From an uncultured Collinsella sp. (GTDB taxonomy: Bacteria; Actinomycetota; Coriobacteriia; Coriobacteriales; Coriobacteriaceae): a stretch of DNA of 64,000 nucleotides. The notes beneath the pieces were generated by a model. The model had not been told where the DNA came from and did not search any database. It saw only the letters and a program-made list of their open reading frames with translations. Made by a program: the position numbers and the translations under genes. This document shows, in pieces, positions 1 through 8,925 of the stretch (the stretch's first letter is position 1; each line of letters begins with the position of its first letter). Location: NCBI GenBank assembly GCA_900546825.1, contig UREE01000002.1, forward strand, positions 1 to 64,000, given 5' to 3'.

Positions 1-184
1 AGCTGCGGAAACGCGGGGTCCGTTCAGGCTGTTGCGTTGAGATTGAAAATCAACCACCGACAAATAAACCCAACGACGCAGCAAGGCGGGGGCTTGGAAA
101 CACGCAAGGCGTTGAGCAGCAACGCATGTGCACAACGAGCTCGCCCGACGCAATCCGCCCCGACCTCAGAAAGCCGCTTACAGT

Positions 185-2902
185 ATGGATAACGCCAGCA
201 ATAATACCGAAACGCTCGAAAAGACCATCCGTGACCTTCTGGAGCGTCAGGACGATCTGATCAGGACCGCCTTTACCGACGAGCTCACCGGACTTGGCAA
301 CCGCGGCGGCTTTACCCGTTCCTTAGAGGAACTCTGGGAGCAGGAACTGCCCGTGACCATGGCGTTTATCGACATCGATAACCTTAAGCACTGCAACGAC
401 ATCTTTGGACATGACGAGGGCAACCGCTATATCTTGCAGGTGAGCCTCTATCTCAAACTGTATATGAAGGTGGACGAGGCGGCATTTCGTCTGGGGGGCG
501 ACGAGTTCGCCATCCTATCTACGATTGCGACCGAGGACGACCTTGCCGAACGTCTGGAACACTGCCGAACGGTACTGCTCGAAAACAACGCTTCCAAGAT
601 GCCTCACTCGTTTAGCTACGGAGTGGCACACGCCGACCCCGCCCTGGGCGAAGCCCCCAATCGCTTGACGAACGATGCCGACCATCGCATGTACGACTAC
701 AAGCTACGTCATGCCGTGCACCTTGATCGACGCAATATCGCACAAGCCCACACCGACGACTTCGAAATAAGCGATCGCATTTTCGACGCCCTTTCGATGC
801 TCAACGAAGGCCGATATTTCTTTATCGAGAACTTGGACAAACATCGAACCCTTTGGTCACAAGGCGCCTTGCGCGATCTTGGTCTTCCTTCGGAGCATAT
901 AGACAACTGCCACGATTACTGGAAAACGCGTGTCCATCCCGATGACCTTGAGGCCTATACCAACGACATCGACCAAATCTATGACGGCTCCAAACATCGC
1001 CACGTCATGCAGTACCGCGTGCGCAATGCCGCCGGCGACTACATCCTCGGCCGTGCTCGCGGGTTTCGTATCGACGGCGACGGAAATGTCCCCTCGCTCT
1101 ATGTCGGCGAGCTCGTCAACCACTCGCTTGCCGAGACCGTCGACGCCGCCACGGGCCTCGGAATGCAGCGCACGCTGATCAACGCTATCGATGCCTGCCG
1201 TCGCGACCATTGCAAGACGGGGCTTATAGCAGTGCGCGTTCGCGGCACGGCAAAGCTCAACGAGCTCTACGGGGCCGAGGCCGTCGACAACATGCTCGCC
1301 GAATACGCAGGCCGCATGCTGTCGATTACTCGCGGCAGGAGTCGCGTCTTCCGCTCACGCAACGCCCAGTTCGTCGTGCTTAGCAACAATTTGGATCACG
1401 AAGCATTCGAGCAACTGATCCAACATCTCAAAGAGGCCGTTTTCGCTCCCGTTCGAATCGCGGACGACACCATTACCCCCGTCTGTCTTGTCGTTCCGGC
1501 CTTTTACGAGCACCTGACCAATCAAACGGCCGCCGTTTTAGGCGAACTCGACCGTCGCATTCGCACGGCCGGCGGGCTTGTTCCCAACGACAGCCTCCCC
1601 ATACCCGAGGTGGAGCGCAAAAGCGCCATCGCCGAACGCATCGATTCGCTCACGGGTCTCTATCGACCCAGCGAGTTTATGCGCCGCGCCAACGAATTTC
1701 TCGAGACAAGGCGCAACGGCGCCTGGTGTATCGCCACCGTCGATATGGGACACATGCGACTGTTCAACGAATGGCACGGACAGGCCGAGGGCGACCGCAT
1801 GCTCGCCGATGTGGGCATGGTCCTCAAGGACATCGAGAATGCCAACATGGGCGTCGCAGGGTACTGGGGCCAAGACGACTTTTGCATACTCATCCCCTTT
1901 GAACACGACACCGTCCATCAGATCTATAGCCGCGTTCGCCAGGCCGTGGCCAAGTATGATGACGGCGTGGGATTCTGGCCGTCCATGGGCGTCTACCCCA
2001 TCGACTCCAACGAGAAAATCACCATCGATGCGCAGGCCAAGGCCATGTTTACCAATCGGCGCGCAAAAAACGACTTTAAGGAGCGCATTGCCATTTTCCG
2101 CCCCGAGGAGTACGAGCGCGAAATCGCGTTCCACCGCACGCTGACCGAATTCCAGTACGCGCTCTCCAACGGCCGTATTACCTACTACCTGCAGCCCCAG
2201 GTCGACATGGAAACCGGCGAGATCATTGGCGCCGAAGCGCTCACGCGCTGGATCGACAAGGATGGCTCCCTCATTTCGCCCGCCACCTTTATCCCCGCTC
2301 TCGAAGAAAGCGGTTTTGTGGTGACGCTCGACAAATACGTTTGGCAGGGCGTTGCCTTGTGGCTGCGCGAGCGCATCAATCGGGGGCTTCGCGTGGTTCC
2401 GATCTCGCTTAATGTGTCGCGCGTGGATATCCTCGCCTGCAACGTTGCCGAGCATATGGGAGCGCTCGCCGCCCAATACAACCTGCCGCCCGAGCTCATG
2501 CGCATCGAGATCACCGAGACAGCTTATACGGGAGAGTCCGAGGCCGTGGATAAACTAACGGCCGACCTGCACACCCGCGGCTTCTCGACCTATATGGACG
2601 ATTTTGGCACCGGCCAGTCCACGCTCGCGATGCTCAAGAACGTCAACGTCGACGTCATCAAGCTCGATCGCACGTTTGTGCCCGATAACGGCGATGAGGG
2701 CCGCAGCGTGCAAATCATCTCATCAATGCTCGAGATGGCGCAGTCACTCCATCTGCCCGTTGTGATCGAAGGCGTCGAGACGGACAAGCAGGCAAACATG
2801 CTGCGCCACATGGGCGCCCGCTACGCTCAGGGATTCCTCTACTACCGCCCCATGCAGGCGGAGGATTTTGAGGCATTGCTCGATGGTGGCAACGACAACT
2901 AA
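185..2902 (+). CDS. GGDEF-PAS-GGDEF-GGDEF-EAL cyclic-di-GMP protein
   Basis: A 905-residue protein that should make and/or break cyclic-di-GMP. An intact GGDEF motif lies near residue 105, so the first domain looks like an active cyclase. A PAS-like region follows (about 200-330). Two further GGDEF-fold regions are degenerate: the second has no recognisable motif and the third reads WGQDDF near residue 560. The C-terminal EAL domain looks catalytically complete, with EAL near 682, DDFGTG near 804 and EGVET near 860. No membrane segment is evident, so it is probably cytosolic. The start is uncertain: a GTG at 128 is also in frame, and neither start has a strong ribosome site. The first half resembles the next gene, which points to tandem duplication. 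Confidence 0.85.
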   Translation: MDNASNNTETLEKTIRDLLERQDDLIRTAFTDELTGLGNRGGFTRSLEELWEQELPVTMAFIDIDNLKHCNDIFGHDEGNRYILQVSLYLKLYMKVDEAAFRLGGDEFAILSTIATEDDLAERLEHCRTVLLENNASKMPHSFSYGVAHADPALGEAPNRLTNDADHRMYDYKLRHAVHLDRRNIAQAHTDDFEISDRIFDALSMLNEGRYFFIENLDKHRTLWSQGALRDLGLPSEHIDNCHDYWKTRVHPDDLEAYTNDIDQIYDGSKHRHVMQYRVRNAAGDYILGRARGFRIDGDGNVPSLYVGELVNHSLAETVDAATGLGMQRTLINAIDACRRDHCKTGLIAVRVRGTAKLNELYGAEAVDNMLAEYAGRMLSITRGRSRVFRSRNAQFVVLSNNLDHEAFEQLIQHLKEAVFAPVRIADDTITPVCLVVPAFYEHLTNQTAAVLGELDRRIRTAGGLVPNDSLPIPEVERKSAIAERIDSLTGLYRPSEFMRRANEFLETRRNGAWCIATVDMGHMRLFNEWHGQAEGDRMLADVGMVLKDIENANMGVAGYWGQDDFCILIPFEHDTVHQIYSRVRQAVAKYDDGVGFWPSMGVYPIDSNEKITIDAQAKAMFTNRRAKNDFKERIAIFRPEEYEREIAFHRTLTEFQYALSNGRITYYLQPQVDMETGEIIGAEALTRWIDKDGSLISPATFIPALEESGFVVTLDKYVWQGVALWLRERINRGLRVVPISLNVSRVDILACNVAEHMGALAAQYNLPPELMRIEITETAYTGESEAVDKLTADLHTRGFSTYMDDFGTGQSTLAMLKNVNVDVIKLDRTFVPDNGDEGRSVQIISSMLEMAQSLHLPVVIEGVETDKQANMLRHMGARYAQGFLYYRPMQAEDFEALLDGGNDN

Positions 2903-3028
2903 TACGCTCGCACGCAAAACGCCACCGTCGAGGGGAGCGTTTGTTCCCATGAGCTAACTAATACTCCAATCTAAACCGAATTGGGAGTAAGATACAAACC
3001 ATTGTTCCATCCAAGGAGGCAATCCATC

Positions 3029-4561
3029 ATGAACGAGTCGTATCGCCTGGGCGAGCAATCAATCATCGCTCATCTTCAGCGACTTGCGAACGGGGCCTCA
3101 ACCACCGAGCTCGATGTTGCCGCGCTGCCCCCGGAGCTGCGTGCCATCGGTGAGCAACTGCAGAAAACGCTCGCCATCCTGCAACAAGAACGTGAGTTGC
3201 TTGAGCACGGCGCCTATATCGACTCGCTCACCAATCTTGGCAACCGTGGCGGACTCGACCGCCATGTCGATCAGCTCTGGCGCAAAGGCACCCCCTTCAC
3301 CTGTGCCTATATTGACATCGATCGCCTCAAGCATTGCAACGATAAGTTTGGCCACGCCGAGGGCAATCGCTACATTCTGAGCATCTGCCGCGCACTCACC
3401 GAGACAATGGAGCACGATGAGTTGCTGTTCCGTATCGGTGGAGACGAATTTGTACTTATATCCCCCACGACAAACGAAGCCGAGCTCGAGCAGCGCCTGG
3501 AGTGGACGCGTGCCAATCTTATCGAGGCAACATCGGACGGCAAGGCGCCCATGATCGCCAGCTTTAGCTTTGGCTGCTCGCGCGTCGACCCGCTTGCAGG
3601 CGATACGCGTCGCCAGATGACAAAGGACGCCGACCGCAAAATGTATCGCTACAAGCTCATGTACCGTGTGCAACAACCGGAAGAAGGCGATGCGCTGCAA
3701 CGCCCGATCACCGAACAACCCCCCCCCTGCAACGACCGAGTGTTTCAAGCGATCTCCATGAGCTCCGAGACACGCTATCCGTTCATCATTAACCTCGACA
3801 CCGGCGAATCGCAATGGTCGGTTAATGCCGTGCGCGATTTTGACCTACCCTCCCAGCATCCCTACAACTCGCTCGATATATGGCTTGCCCGTGTTCACCC
3901 CGAGGACCGCGACAACGTACGTGCCGAGCTCGATATGGTGGTAAACGGCACGTGGCACTTCCACTGCATGCAGTATCGCGTCATGAATACCGCCGGAAAA
4001 TACGCGCTTTGCGACTGCACGGGTTACCGCCTGGACGGCACCGATACCGAGCCCAACATGTATGTGGGCATTGTCACCAACCGAAGCTTGGCAGATACGA
4101 CCGATTCCGTGACCGGTCTGGGCGATATCCACGCCCTGGTCAACGCCATTGGCGAGATGCGTCGCGTGGCACGAAACGCGGGCTTGATCGCCATTAAAAT
4201 CGACGAAATCGCACAGGTCAATGCCCGCTTTGGCTTTGATGCAGGCGACCGCGTTTTGGCAGAAAGCGCCGCCTGCCTCATGGATTGCTCGCGCGGCAAG
4301 GGTCGTCTGTTCCGCTCGACCGGACCGATGTTCGTGGCGCTCTTTGACGAGCTTGATCCCGAAGAGACCGACGCGGTTGCAGACGAAATCGAACGGTTCT
4401 TGGGATCGCCCGTGCTCCTTGGCTCATTTGAATATCAGCCGCCCCTTCGCGTGGTGACGCTTCATCTGGATACCGTCGACCGACAGCCCGTTTCCATTTT
4501 GAACGAGCTCAAAGTGTTGCTCGGGAAAGCCGTGCAGGTGCCAGGTACCAAACTGGATTAG
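3029..4561 (+). CDS. GGDEF-PAS-degenerate GGDEF protein
   Basis: A 510-residue paralog of the first half of the preceding gene. An intact GGDEF motif (RIGGDEF) lies near residue 137, a PAS-like region follows, and the C-terminal GGDEF-fold region has lost its signature. There is no EAL domain, so it is predicted to act only as a diguanylate cyclase, with the PAS and degenerate domains as sensory or regulatory parts. The ATG at 3029 is preceded by AAGGAGG at 3013-3019, which decides it over the upstream in-frame codon at 2981. The 126-bp gap to the preceding gene could hold its own promoter. Confidence 0.85.
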   Translation: MNESYRLGEQSIIAHLQRLANGASTTELDVAALPPELRAIGEQLQKTLAILQQERELLEHGAYIDSLTNLGNRGGLDRHVDQLWRKGTPFTCAYIDIDRLKHCNDKFGHAEGNRYILSICRALTETMEHDELLFRIGGDEFVLISPTTNEAELEQRLEWTRANLIEATSDGKAPMIASFSFGCSRVDPLAGDTRRQMTKDADRKMYRYKLMYRVQQPEEGDALQRPITEQPPPCNDRVFQAISMSSETRYPFIINLDTGESQWSVNAVRDFDLPSQHPYNSLDIWLARVHPEDRDNVRAELDMVVNGTWHFHCMQYRVMNTAGKYALCDCTGYRLDGTDTEPNMYVGIVTNRSLADTTDSVTGLGDIHALVNAIGEMRRVARNAGLIAIKIDEIAQVNARFGFDAGDRVLAESAACLMDCSRGKGRLFRSTGPMFVALFDELDPEETDAVADEIERFLGSPVLLGSFEYQPPLRVVTLHLDTVDRQPVSILNELKVLLGKAVQVPGTKLD

Positions 4562-4635
4562 CACCACGCCCGCACCGCCTCCCCCATCGTGCGATAATCC
4601 TCTGCAGAAGTCACCAACAGCAGAGGGAGTTTGTG

Positions 4636-5259
4636 ATGAAGGTTCTTTTGGTCAATGGCAGCCCCAAGGCAAACGGCAACACCGCTCGCGCGCTCGCCGA
4701 AGTCGCCGAGCAACTTAAAGCCGAGGGCATCGACAGCGAGGTATTCCAACTGGGCGCCAAGCCCATCCGCGACTGCATCGGCTGCGGTCAGTGCGGCAAG
4801 CTTGGCGGTCGCTGCACCTTTGACGACGACGTGGTGAACGGGCTCATCGCTGCCGCCGAGCAGGCAGATGGCTTTGTCTTTGGCTCCCCCGTCTACTATG
4901 CGCATCCCAGCGGACGCATCCTCTCGGCTCTCGACCGCGCATTCTATGCTGGCAGCAAGGCCTTTGTGCACAAGCCGGGTGCCGCGGTCGCCGTCGCCCG
5001 TCGCGGCGGCACGTCGACCACCTTCGATGTACTCAACAAATACTTCACTATCAACCAGATGCCCGTGGTGGCCTCCACATACTGGAACAACGTCTTTGGT
5101 GCCATGCCGGGCGAGGCCGCCCAGGACGCCGAGGGCCTGGCCACCATGCGCAACATCGGCAAGAACATGGCTTGGCTCCTGCATTGTATCGAGGCAGGGC
5201 AGGCTGCCGGCATCGAAGCCCCCGAAGCCGATCGCGAGCGCACCAACTTCATTCGTTAG
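4636..5259 (+). CDS. flavodoxin-fold NAD(P)H-dependent oxidoreductase
   Basis: A 207-residue flavodoxin-like protein of the NADPH-dependent FMN reductase / iron-sulfur flavoprotein-like family. The N-terminal NGSPKANGNT loop is the FMN phosphate-binding site. A cysteine cluster, CIGCGQCGKLGGRC, follows near residues 46-59, and a GSPVYY motif appears near residue 82. The exact substrate cannot be read from sequence. The ATG at 4636 directly follows an in-frame GTG at 4633; a purine-rich ribosome site (AGAGGGA) lies upstream. It is followed after 11 bp by the ArsC/Spx-like gene, so the two are probably co-transcribed. Confidence 0.85.
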   Translation: MKVLLVNGSPKANGNTARALAEVAEQLKAEGIDSEVFQLGAKPIRDCIGCGQCGKLGGRCTFDDDVVNGLIAAAEQADGFVFGSPVYYAHPSGRILSALDRAFYAGSKAFVHKPGAAVAVARRGGTSTTFDVLNKYFTINQMPVVASTYWNNVFGAMPGEAAQDAEGLATMRNIGKNMAWLLHCIEAGQAAGIEAPEADRERTNFIR

Positions 5260-5270
5260 AACGGCGGAAC

Positions 5271-5612
5271 ATGAATATCCAGATTTTTGGCACCAAGAAG
5301 TCCTTCGATACCAAGAAGGCCCAGCGCTATTTTAAGGAGCGCCGCATTAAGGTGCAGTTTATTGACCTTAAGGAAAAGGAGATGAGCAAGGGCGAGCTCA
5401 CGAGCGTGATGCAGGCGGTCGGCGGCATCGACAAGCTGCTCAACCCCAAGGCCAAAGACGAGGAGACGCTCGTGCTCATCCAGCACCTCACCCCCAGCCA
5501 ACGCTTCGATAAACTGCTCGAGAACCAGCAGGTTCTGGCCGAGCCCATCGTGCGCAACGGCAAGAAGGCCACCGTCGGCTATTGTCCCGATGTGTGGGGA
5601 GCCTGGGAGTAG
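5271..5612 (+). CDS. ArsC/Spx-family protein with Ser in place of the active-site Cys
   Basis: A 113-residue thioredoxin-fold protein of the arsenate reductase / Spx-like family, of normal length. The N-terminal loop reads GTKKSFDTKKA. In the family as I know it the S is a cysteine (GTKKC), the redox nucleophile; here residue 11 is encoded TCC, one change from TGC. The distal LAEPIVRNGKKATVGY segment, which normally shapes the active site, is intact. It therefore lacks the usual thiol chemistry and may act as a binding or adaptor protein, unless the base is a sequencing error. The start at 5271 was chosen because the longer frame from 5172 overlaps the upstream gene. Confidence 0.85.
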   Translation: MNIQIFGTKKSFDTKKAQRYFKERRIKVQFIDLKEKEMSKGELTSVMQAVGGIDKLLNPKAKDEETLVLIQHLTPSQRFDKLLENQQVLAEPIVRNGKKATVGYCPDVWGAWE

Positions 5613-5698
5613 CCTGTGTTATTTGTCGGCGCGTGGGTATAAGAGCTGGCGTTTGGCATAAGATTCAACTGTAAGCCATGTCTAACAAAGGAGGGCAC

Positions 5699-6829
5699 AT
5701 GCCCAACAAACCCGTGAAGATCATCATGCTTACCGGCTACCTCGGTGCCGGCAAGACCACGCTGCTCAACCACATCCTCGCTAACGACGGCGGCATCCGC
5801 GCCGCCGTGATCGTCAACGATATCGGCGAGATCAACGTCGACGCCAGCCTTATCGCCGACGGCGGCCTTTCCGAGACCGATGACCTCATCCCGCTCACCA
5901 ACGGCTGCATCTGCTGCACGCTTTCGGACGATCTGGCCAACCAGCTGCAGGGCATCGCCGATTCGGGCAAGTTCGACTACATCATCATCGAGGCCTCGGG
6001 TATTTGCGAGCCTATCCCCATCGCCTACACCATCTCGAGCTTCTGCGACGAGGCCAAGGTGGGCGGCGAGCCCAAGCTCGCGCTCGACAATATCGTGGCC
6101 GTGGTCGACTGCGCCCGCATGTACGACGAGTTCAACGGCGGTCGCGACCTGCTGGCCGAGGACATTGACGAGGATGACATCGAGAGCCTGCTCATCCAGC
6201 AGATCGAGTTTTGCTCCACGCTGATTCTTAATAAGACTGACACCGTCACCCCCGAGCAGATCGCAGAGCTCAAAGCCATCGTGCGCAGCCTGCAGAAGGA
6301 CGCCGTGATTGTCGAGGCTCAAAACGCCGAGGTCCCCATGGAGGAGCTGCTCGACACCGACCGCTTCGACTTTATGCGCGCCTACAACTCCGCCGCCTGG
6401 ATCGAGGCCATGGAGCATCCCGAGGAGCACGACGACCCCGAGGTGCTCGAGTACGACATCGAGACCTTTGTGTACTCGCGCCGCAAGCCGTTTGACCTGC
6501 AGAAGTTCACCGATTTTGTTGAGCAGGAGTGGCCCGACGAGGTCATTCGCGTCAAGGGCCCGCTGTGGCAGACCGGCAATCCGGACATGTGCTACATGTT
6601 TGAGCAGGCCGGCCACCAGATGCGCCTAATGGAGAACGGTCTGTTTGTCGATTCTGCGCCCGAGGGCGAGAAGCAGAAGATTATCGACGAGAACCCCGAG
6701 ATCATGCAGATTTGGGACGACGAGACGGGCGACCGCATGACGAGCCTGTGCATCATCGGGCGTCACATGGACAAGGACGCGCTCATCGCCGCCCTCGATG
6801 CCTGCCTGACCGACTGGCACCGCGCCTAG
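5699..6829 (+). CDS. CobW/COG0523-family metal-chaperone GTPase
   Basis: A 376-residue G3E-family GTPase (CobW, YjiA and ZNG1 relatives). Visible motifs are the Walker A loop GYLGAGKTT near the N-terminus, the metal-binding CxCC in NGCICCTLSDDL, and the base-recognition NKTD. A C-terminal CobW_C-like domain follows. Members couple GTP hydrolysis to delivery of zinc, cobalt or other metals; which metal is used here cannot be told. AAAGGAGGG precedes the ATG at 5699 and favours it over the in-frame ATG at 5678. No zinc-uptake operator was recognised upstream. A strong terminator follows at 6868. Confidence 0.9.
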   Translation: MPNKPVKIIMLTGYLGAGKTTLLNHILANDGGIRAAVIVNDIGEINVDASLIADGGLSETDDLIPLTNGCICCTLSDDLANQLQGIADSGKFDYIIIEASGICEPIPIAYTISSFCDEAKVGGEPKLALDNIVAVVDCARMYDEFNGGRDLLAEDIDEDDIESLLIQQIEFCSTLILNKTDTVTPEQIAELKAIVRSLQKDAVIVEAQNAEVPMEELLDTDRFDFMRAYNSAAWIEAMEHPEEHDDPEVLEYDIETFVYSRRKPFDLQKFTDFVEQEWPDEVIRVKGPLWQTGNPDMCYMFEQAGHQMRLMENGLFVDSAPEGEKQKIIDENPEIMQIWDDETGDRMTSLCIIGRHMDKDALIAALDACLTDWHRA

Positions 6830-6867
6830 GTTATCAAAGCGGGCGTTTTCCGCCCACGTAACCGCCT

Positions 6868-6908
6868 AACCACCACGAAGGTGCCTGTCCCCTTCGTGGT
6901 GGTTTTTC
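6868..6908 (+). terminator. intrinsic terminator after the CobW-type gene
   Basis: A 13-bp perfect stem (6868-6880 with 6892-6904) with a C-rich loop is followed by TTTTT. It ends the CobW-type transcript just before the trmL ribosome site. Confidence 0.8.
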
Positions 6909-6928
6909 ATTCTGAGCCAAGGAGATCC

Positions 6929-7528
6929 ATGTTCAATATCGTGCTGTACGCGCCCGAGATTCCAGCCAATACGGGCAACATCGGCCGTACCTGCGTGGTT
7001 ACCGGCGCCCGCCTGCATCTGGTGGAGCCGCTGGGCTTTTCGCTCGACGACAAGACGGTGCGTCGCGCCGGTCTGGGCTACTGGCAAAACTTGGACGTGA
7101 CGACATATGCCGGCTGGAAGGATTTCCTTACGCGCAACGGTCTCTCCCCCGCCGACGAGCGCCTGCATCTGCTGACCAAAAAGGCGCGCCGCACCTATGC
7201 GCAAAGCACCTACCGCGACGGTGACTATCTGGTCTTTGGCAGCGAGAGCTCGGGGATTCCCGAAGACCTGCTTGCTGCGGCGCCCGCGCGCTGCGAGCGC
7301 ATCCCGATGCTGCGCGATTGCGACTCACTCGATAACGCCGAGGCTTGGGAAGCCCACGAGGAGGCGCTCGGACATACCGAGGACAGCCACGAAGCCATCC
7401 TTCGGCAGGATATCTGCGGCAACTTTATCGACCCGGCCGACTACCGCATTAGTGCACTCAACCTCTCCAACAGCGCCGCCATCGTCCTCTATGAGGCCCT
7501 GCGCCAGACAGGCTTTCCTGGAATGTGA
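6929..7528 (+). CDS. trmL: tRNA (cytidine/uridine-34-2'-O)-methyltransferase TrmL
   Basis: A 199-residue SPOUT-class methyltransferase that methylates the wobble ribose of tRNA-Leu. The N-terminus carries the family hallmark PANTGNIGRTC, with LVEPLGF after it. The knot region contains FGSESSGIP, and the C-terminal NLSNSAAIVLYEALRQ closes the SAM site. It is somewhat longer than E. coli TrmL because of an insert around residues 125-150. The ATG at 6929 follows CCAAGGAGA; the longer frame from 6881 starts inside the terminator. The last two codons (ATG TGA) lie within a repeated palindrome that begins at 7523. Confidence 0.93.
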   Translation: MFNIVLYAPEIPANTGNIGRTCVVTGARLHLVEPLGFSLDDKTVRRAGLGYWQNLDVTTYAGWKDFLTRNGLSPADERLHLLTKKARRTYAQSTYRDGDYLVFGSESSGIPEDLLAAAPARCERIPMLRDCDSLDNAEAWEAHEEALGHTEDSHEAILRQDICGNFIDPADYRISALNLSNSAAIVLYEALRQTGFPGM

Positions 7529-7553
7529 CAAAGGGACTGTCCCTTTGTCACAT
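7523..7553. repeat. Family A palindrome, copy 1
   Basis: A 31-nt near-perfect palindrome with arms ATGTGACAAAGGGAC and GTCCCTTTGTCACAT around a single T. It supplies the trmL stop codon. Six other copies lie near 11483, 14033, 15251, 51804, 52118 and 58283. Confidence 0.95.
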
Positions 7554-7711
7554 ATTGCACCTACTGATTTAAATGGAATTAACCGGTTTTAAACGCTTTT
7601 AACTAGAAAAGATGCCAGTATATTACTAACTTTTACTGAGTTGCACCGTATGGGTTTCTATGCTTCCACCCCGTAAAGGACAGGAACCCCGCAGCAAATG
7701 GTCCCCACACA

Positions 7712-8773
7712 TCAGAATTCAACTTCAAATACAAACGATTGCCGGAGTTCTCGCTTAGCTTGGCTTGTCAGGCTCGAATTCGCCCTTATGTTCAGTTTGC
7801 TGCATGCCTCGTCGATAGCCATAGCAAGTGATACAGACATGGTCATGGTCGTTTCACTTTTCAATTCGACCCGATAGCTCTTCGCCTTGTTTTTATCCTC
7901 TCCACCACATCTCGTCTCAATTAACAAGAGAACATCTGAGTCATGGGCATACCAATGGAGCTCAGGGCGCTGTGGAACCATGTCGCCCTCAAATACCTGT
8001 GTAAACAGAATTTTCTTCTCGCTTCTCGTTGAATCGCTCAAGGAACCGTCGATTCGAACCGAGCCCTTCTTTCCCGCCTTGGCATTTCCCTTAACCTGGC
8101 GGCCTCGCCGAGTTTCCTCGTACTCCGTCACCTCCAGCTTGCAGCGCTTCGCGCCAAGCATGAACGCAATCCGTCTCAACTCGGCCATCTTGTCTTGTTG
8201 CATGGTTGCAAAATAAGAGTCAAGGTCAACAAAGCGAGACCGATCAAAAGCATCTATGTAATATGTGGAGTAAAGAGATGGTTTAGGATAGAAAGACAAT
8301 TCGCTATCCCCGATTGCCTCGCGGTACAGATTGAAAATCTGCGTGCCCTTAACAGTATCCAGCCAACCAATAGCATCTCTACAGGCGTCGATGCCCCGGC
8401 GCTCATTTCCGTCAACAATTCGAATCATGTTCGGCAAATGGAATGAAGGACTCTGATAGGTCTCCTTGGTTACCGGCCTGTATCTATTAAGCTGCTGCTG
8501 GTATGCCCAATCGTTGACCGCGTCACCGATATCCGCAGCAGTACCTGCCGCACCATCGGCCGCATCAGCAATAGCTGCCAAGGCGTCATCAACCAGCGGA
8601 GTTGCAGCACGCATTGCACCATCGGCAACTTTCTGTACGGTTGCAACCGCGCCCGCCATCGCGCTTCCGGCGCCATCAACCAACCCGGCAGCGGCCTTAC
8701 GGATATCAAAACTCTGCTTATGTCGCGGCGGCTCCTCCCTTTCGACAACAGCCAGATCGTCTTTATCCTCCAT
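7712..8773 (-). CDS. hypothetical protein of the recombinase-associated block
   Basis: A 353-residue protein of a family I do not recognise. Residues 25-95 are alanine- and glycine-rich with a repetitive helical look (VDGAGSAMAGAVATVQKV, AAIADAADGAAG). The rest (110-353) looks like an ordinary folded domain with many charged residues. There is no signal peptide or clear membrane span. The ribosome site ATAGGAGG sits eight bases before the ATG. It is the last gene of a same-strand run (10527 to 7712), just downstream of a tiny gene, and the stretch is A/T-richer than its neighbours, consistent with transfer. No function is claimed. Confidence 0.75.
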   Translation of the reverse strand: MEDKDDLAVVEREEPPRHKQSFDIRKAAAGLVDGAGSAMAGAVATVQKVADGAMRAATPLVDDALAAIADAADGAAGTAADIGDAVNDWAYQQQLNRYRPVTKETYQSPSFHLPNMIRIVDGNERRGIDACRDAIGWLDTVKGTQIFNLYREAIGDSELSFYPKPSLYSTYYIDAFDRSRFVDLDSYFATMQQDKMAELRRIAFMLGAKRCKLEVTEYEETRRGRQVKGNAKAGKKGSVRIDGSLSDSTRSEKKILFTQVFEGDMVPQRPELHWYAHDSDVLLLIETRCGGEDKNKAKSYRVELKSETTMTMSVSLAMAIDEACSKLNIRANSSLTSQAKRELRQSFVFEVEF

Positions 8774-8782
8774 TGTGACCTC

Positions 8783-8923
8783 CTATTTCCGATAGTCGAA
8801 ATCAACCGTATATTCATCGCCAAATGCCGAGTTGAAGGTAGTGTCGAGAAAGGTGGTGTAGTGCCCGATCAGAAGCGAGCCGGCCCCAGCGATCTGTTGC
8901 CGTTTATCCAATATGCTATTCAC
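8783..8923 (-). CDS. small unlisted ORF, 46 codons, between two operon genes
   Basis: This reading frame fills the gap between the DUF4230-like gene and the 353-residue gene. It begins with GTG at 8923, two bases after the upstream stop, and ends TAG at 8783, nine bases before the next start. The product starts VNSILDKRQQIAGAG, contains a moderately hydrophobic stretch (AGAGSLLIGHY) and ends acidic and aromatic (EYTVDFDYRK). A TTG four codons in, preceded by GAGTAGGGG, is an alternative start. The tight fit inside an operon and ordinary amino-acid composition support a real gene, but I know no homolog. Confidence 0.5.
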   Translation of the reverse strand: MNSILDKRQQIAGAGSLLIGHYTTFLDTTFNSAFGDEYTVDFDYRK

Positions 8924-8925
8924 CC

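Noticed and set aside
1..184. Possible cyclic-di-GMP riboswitch or RNA gene before the first GGDEF gene
   Set aside because: I looked for the GEMM core and for tRNA-like folds and saw neither; no supported feature remains.
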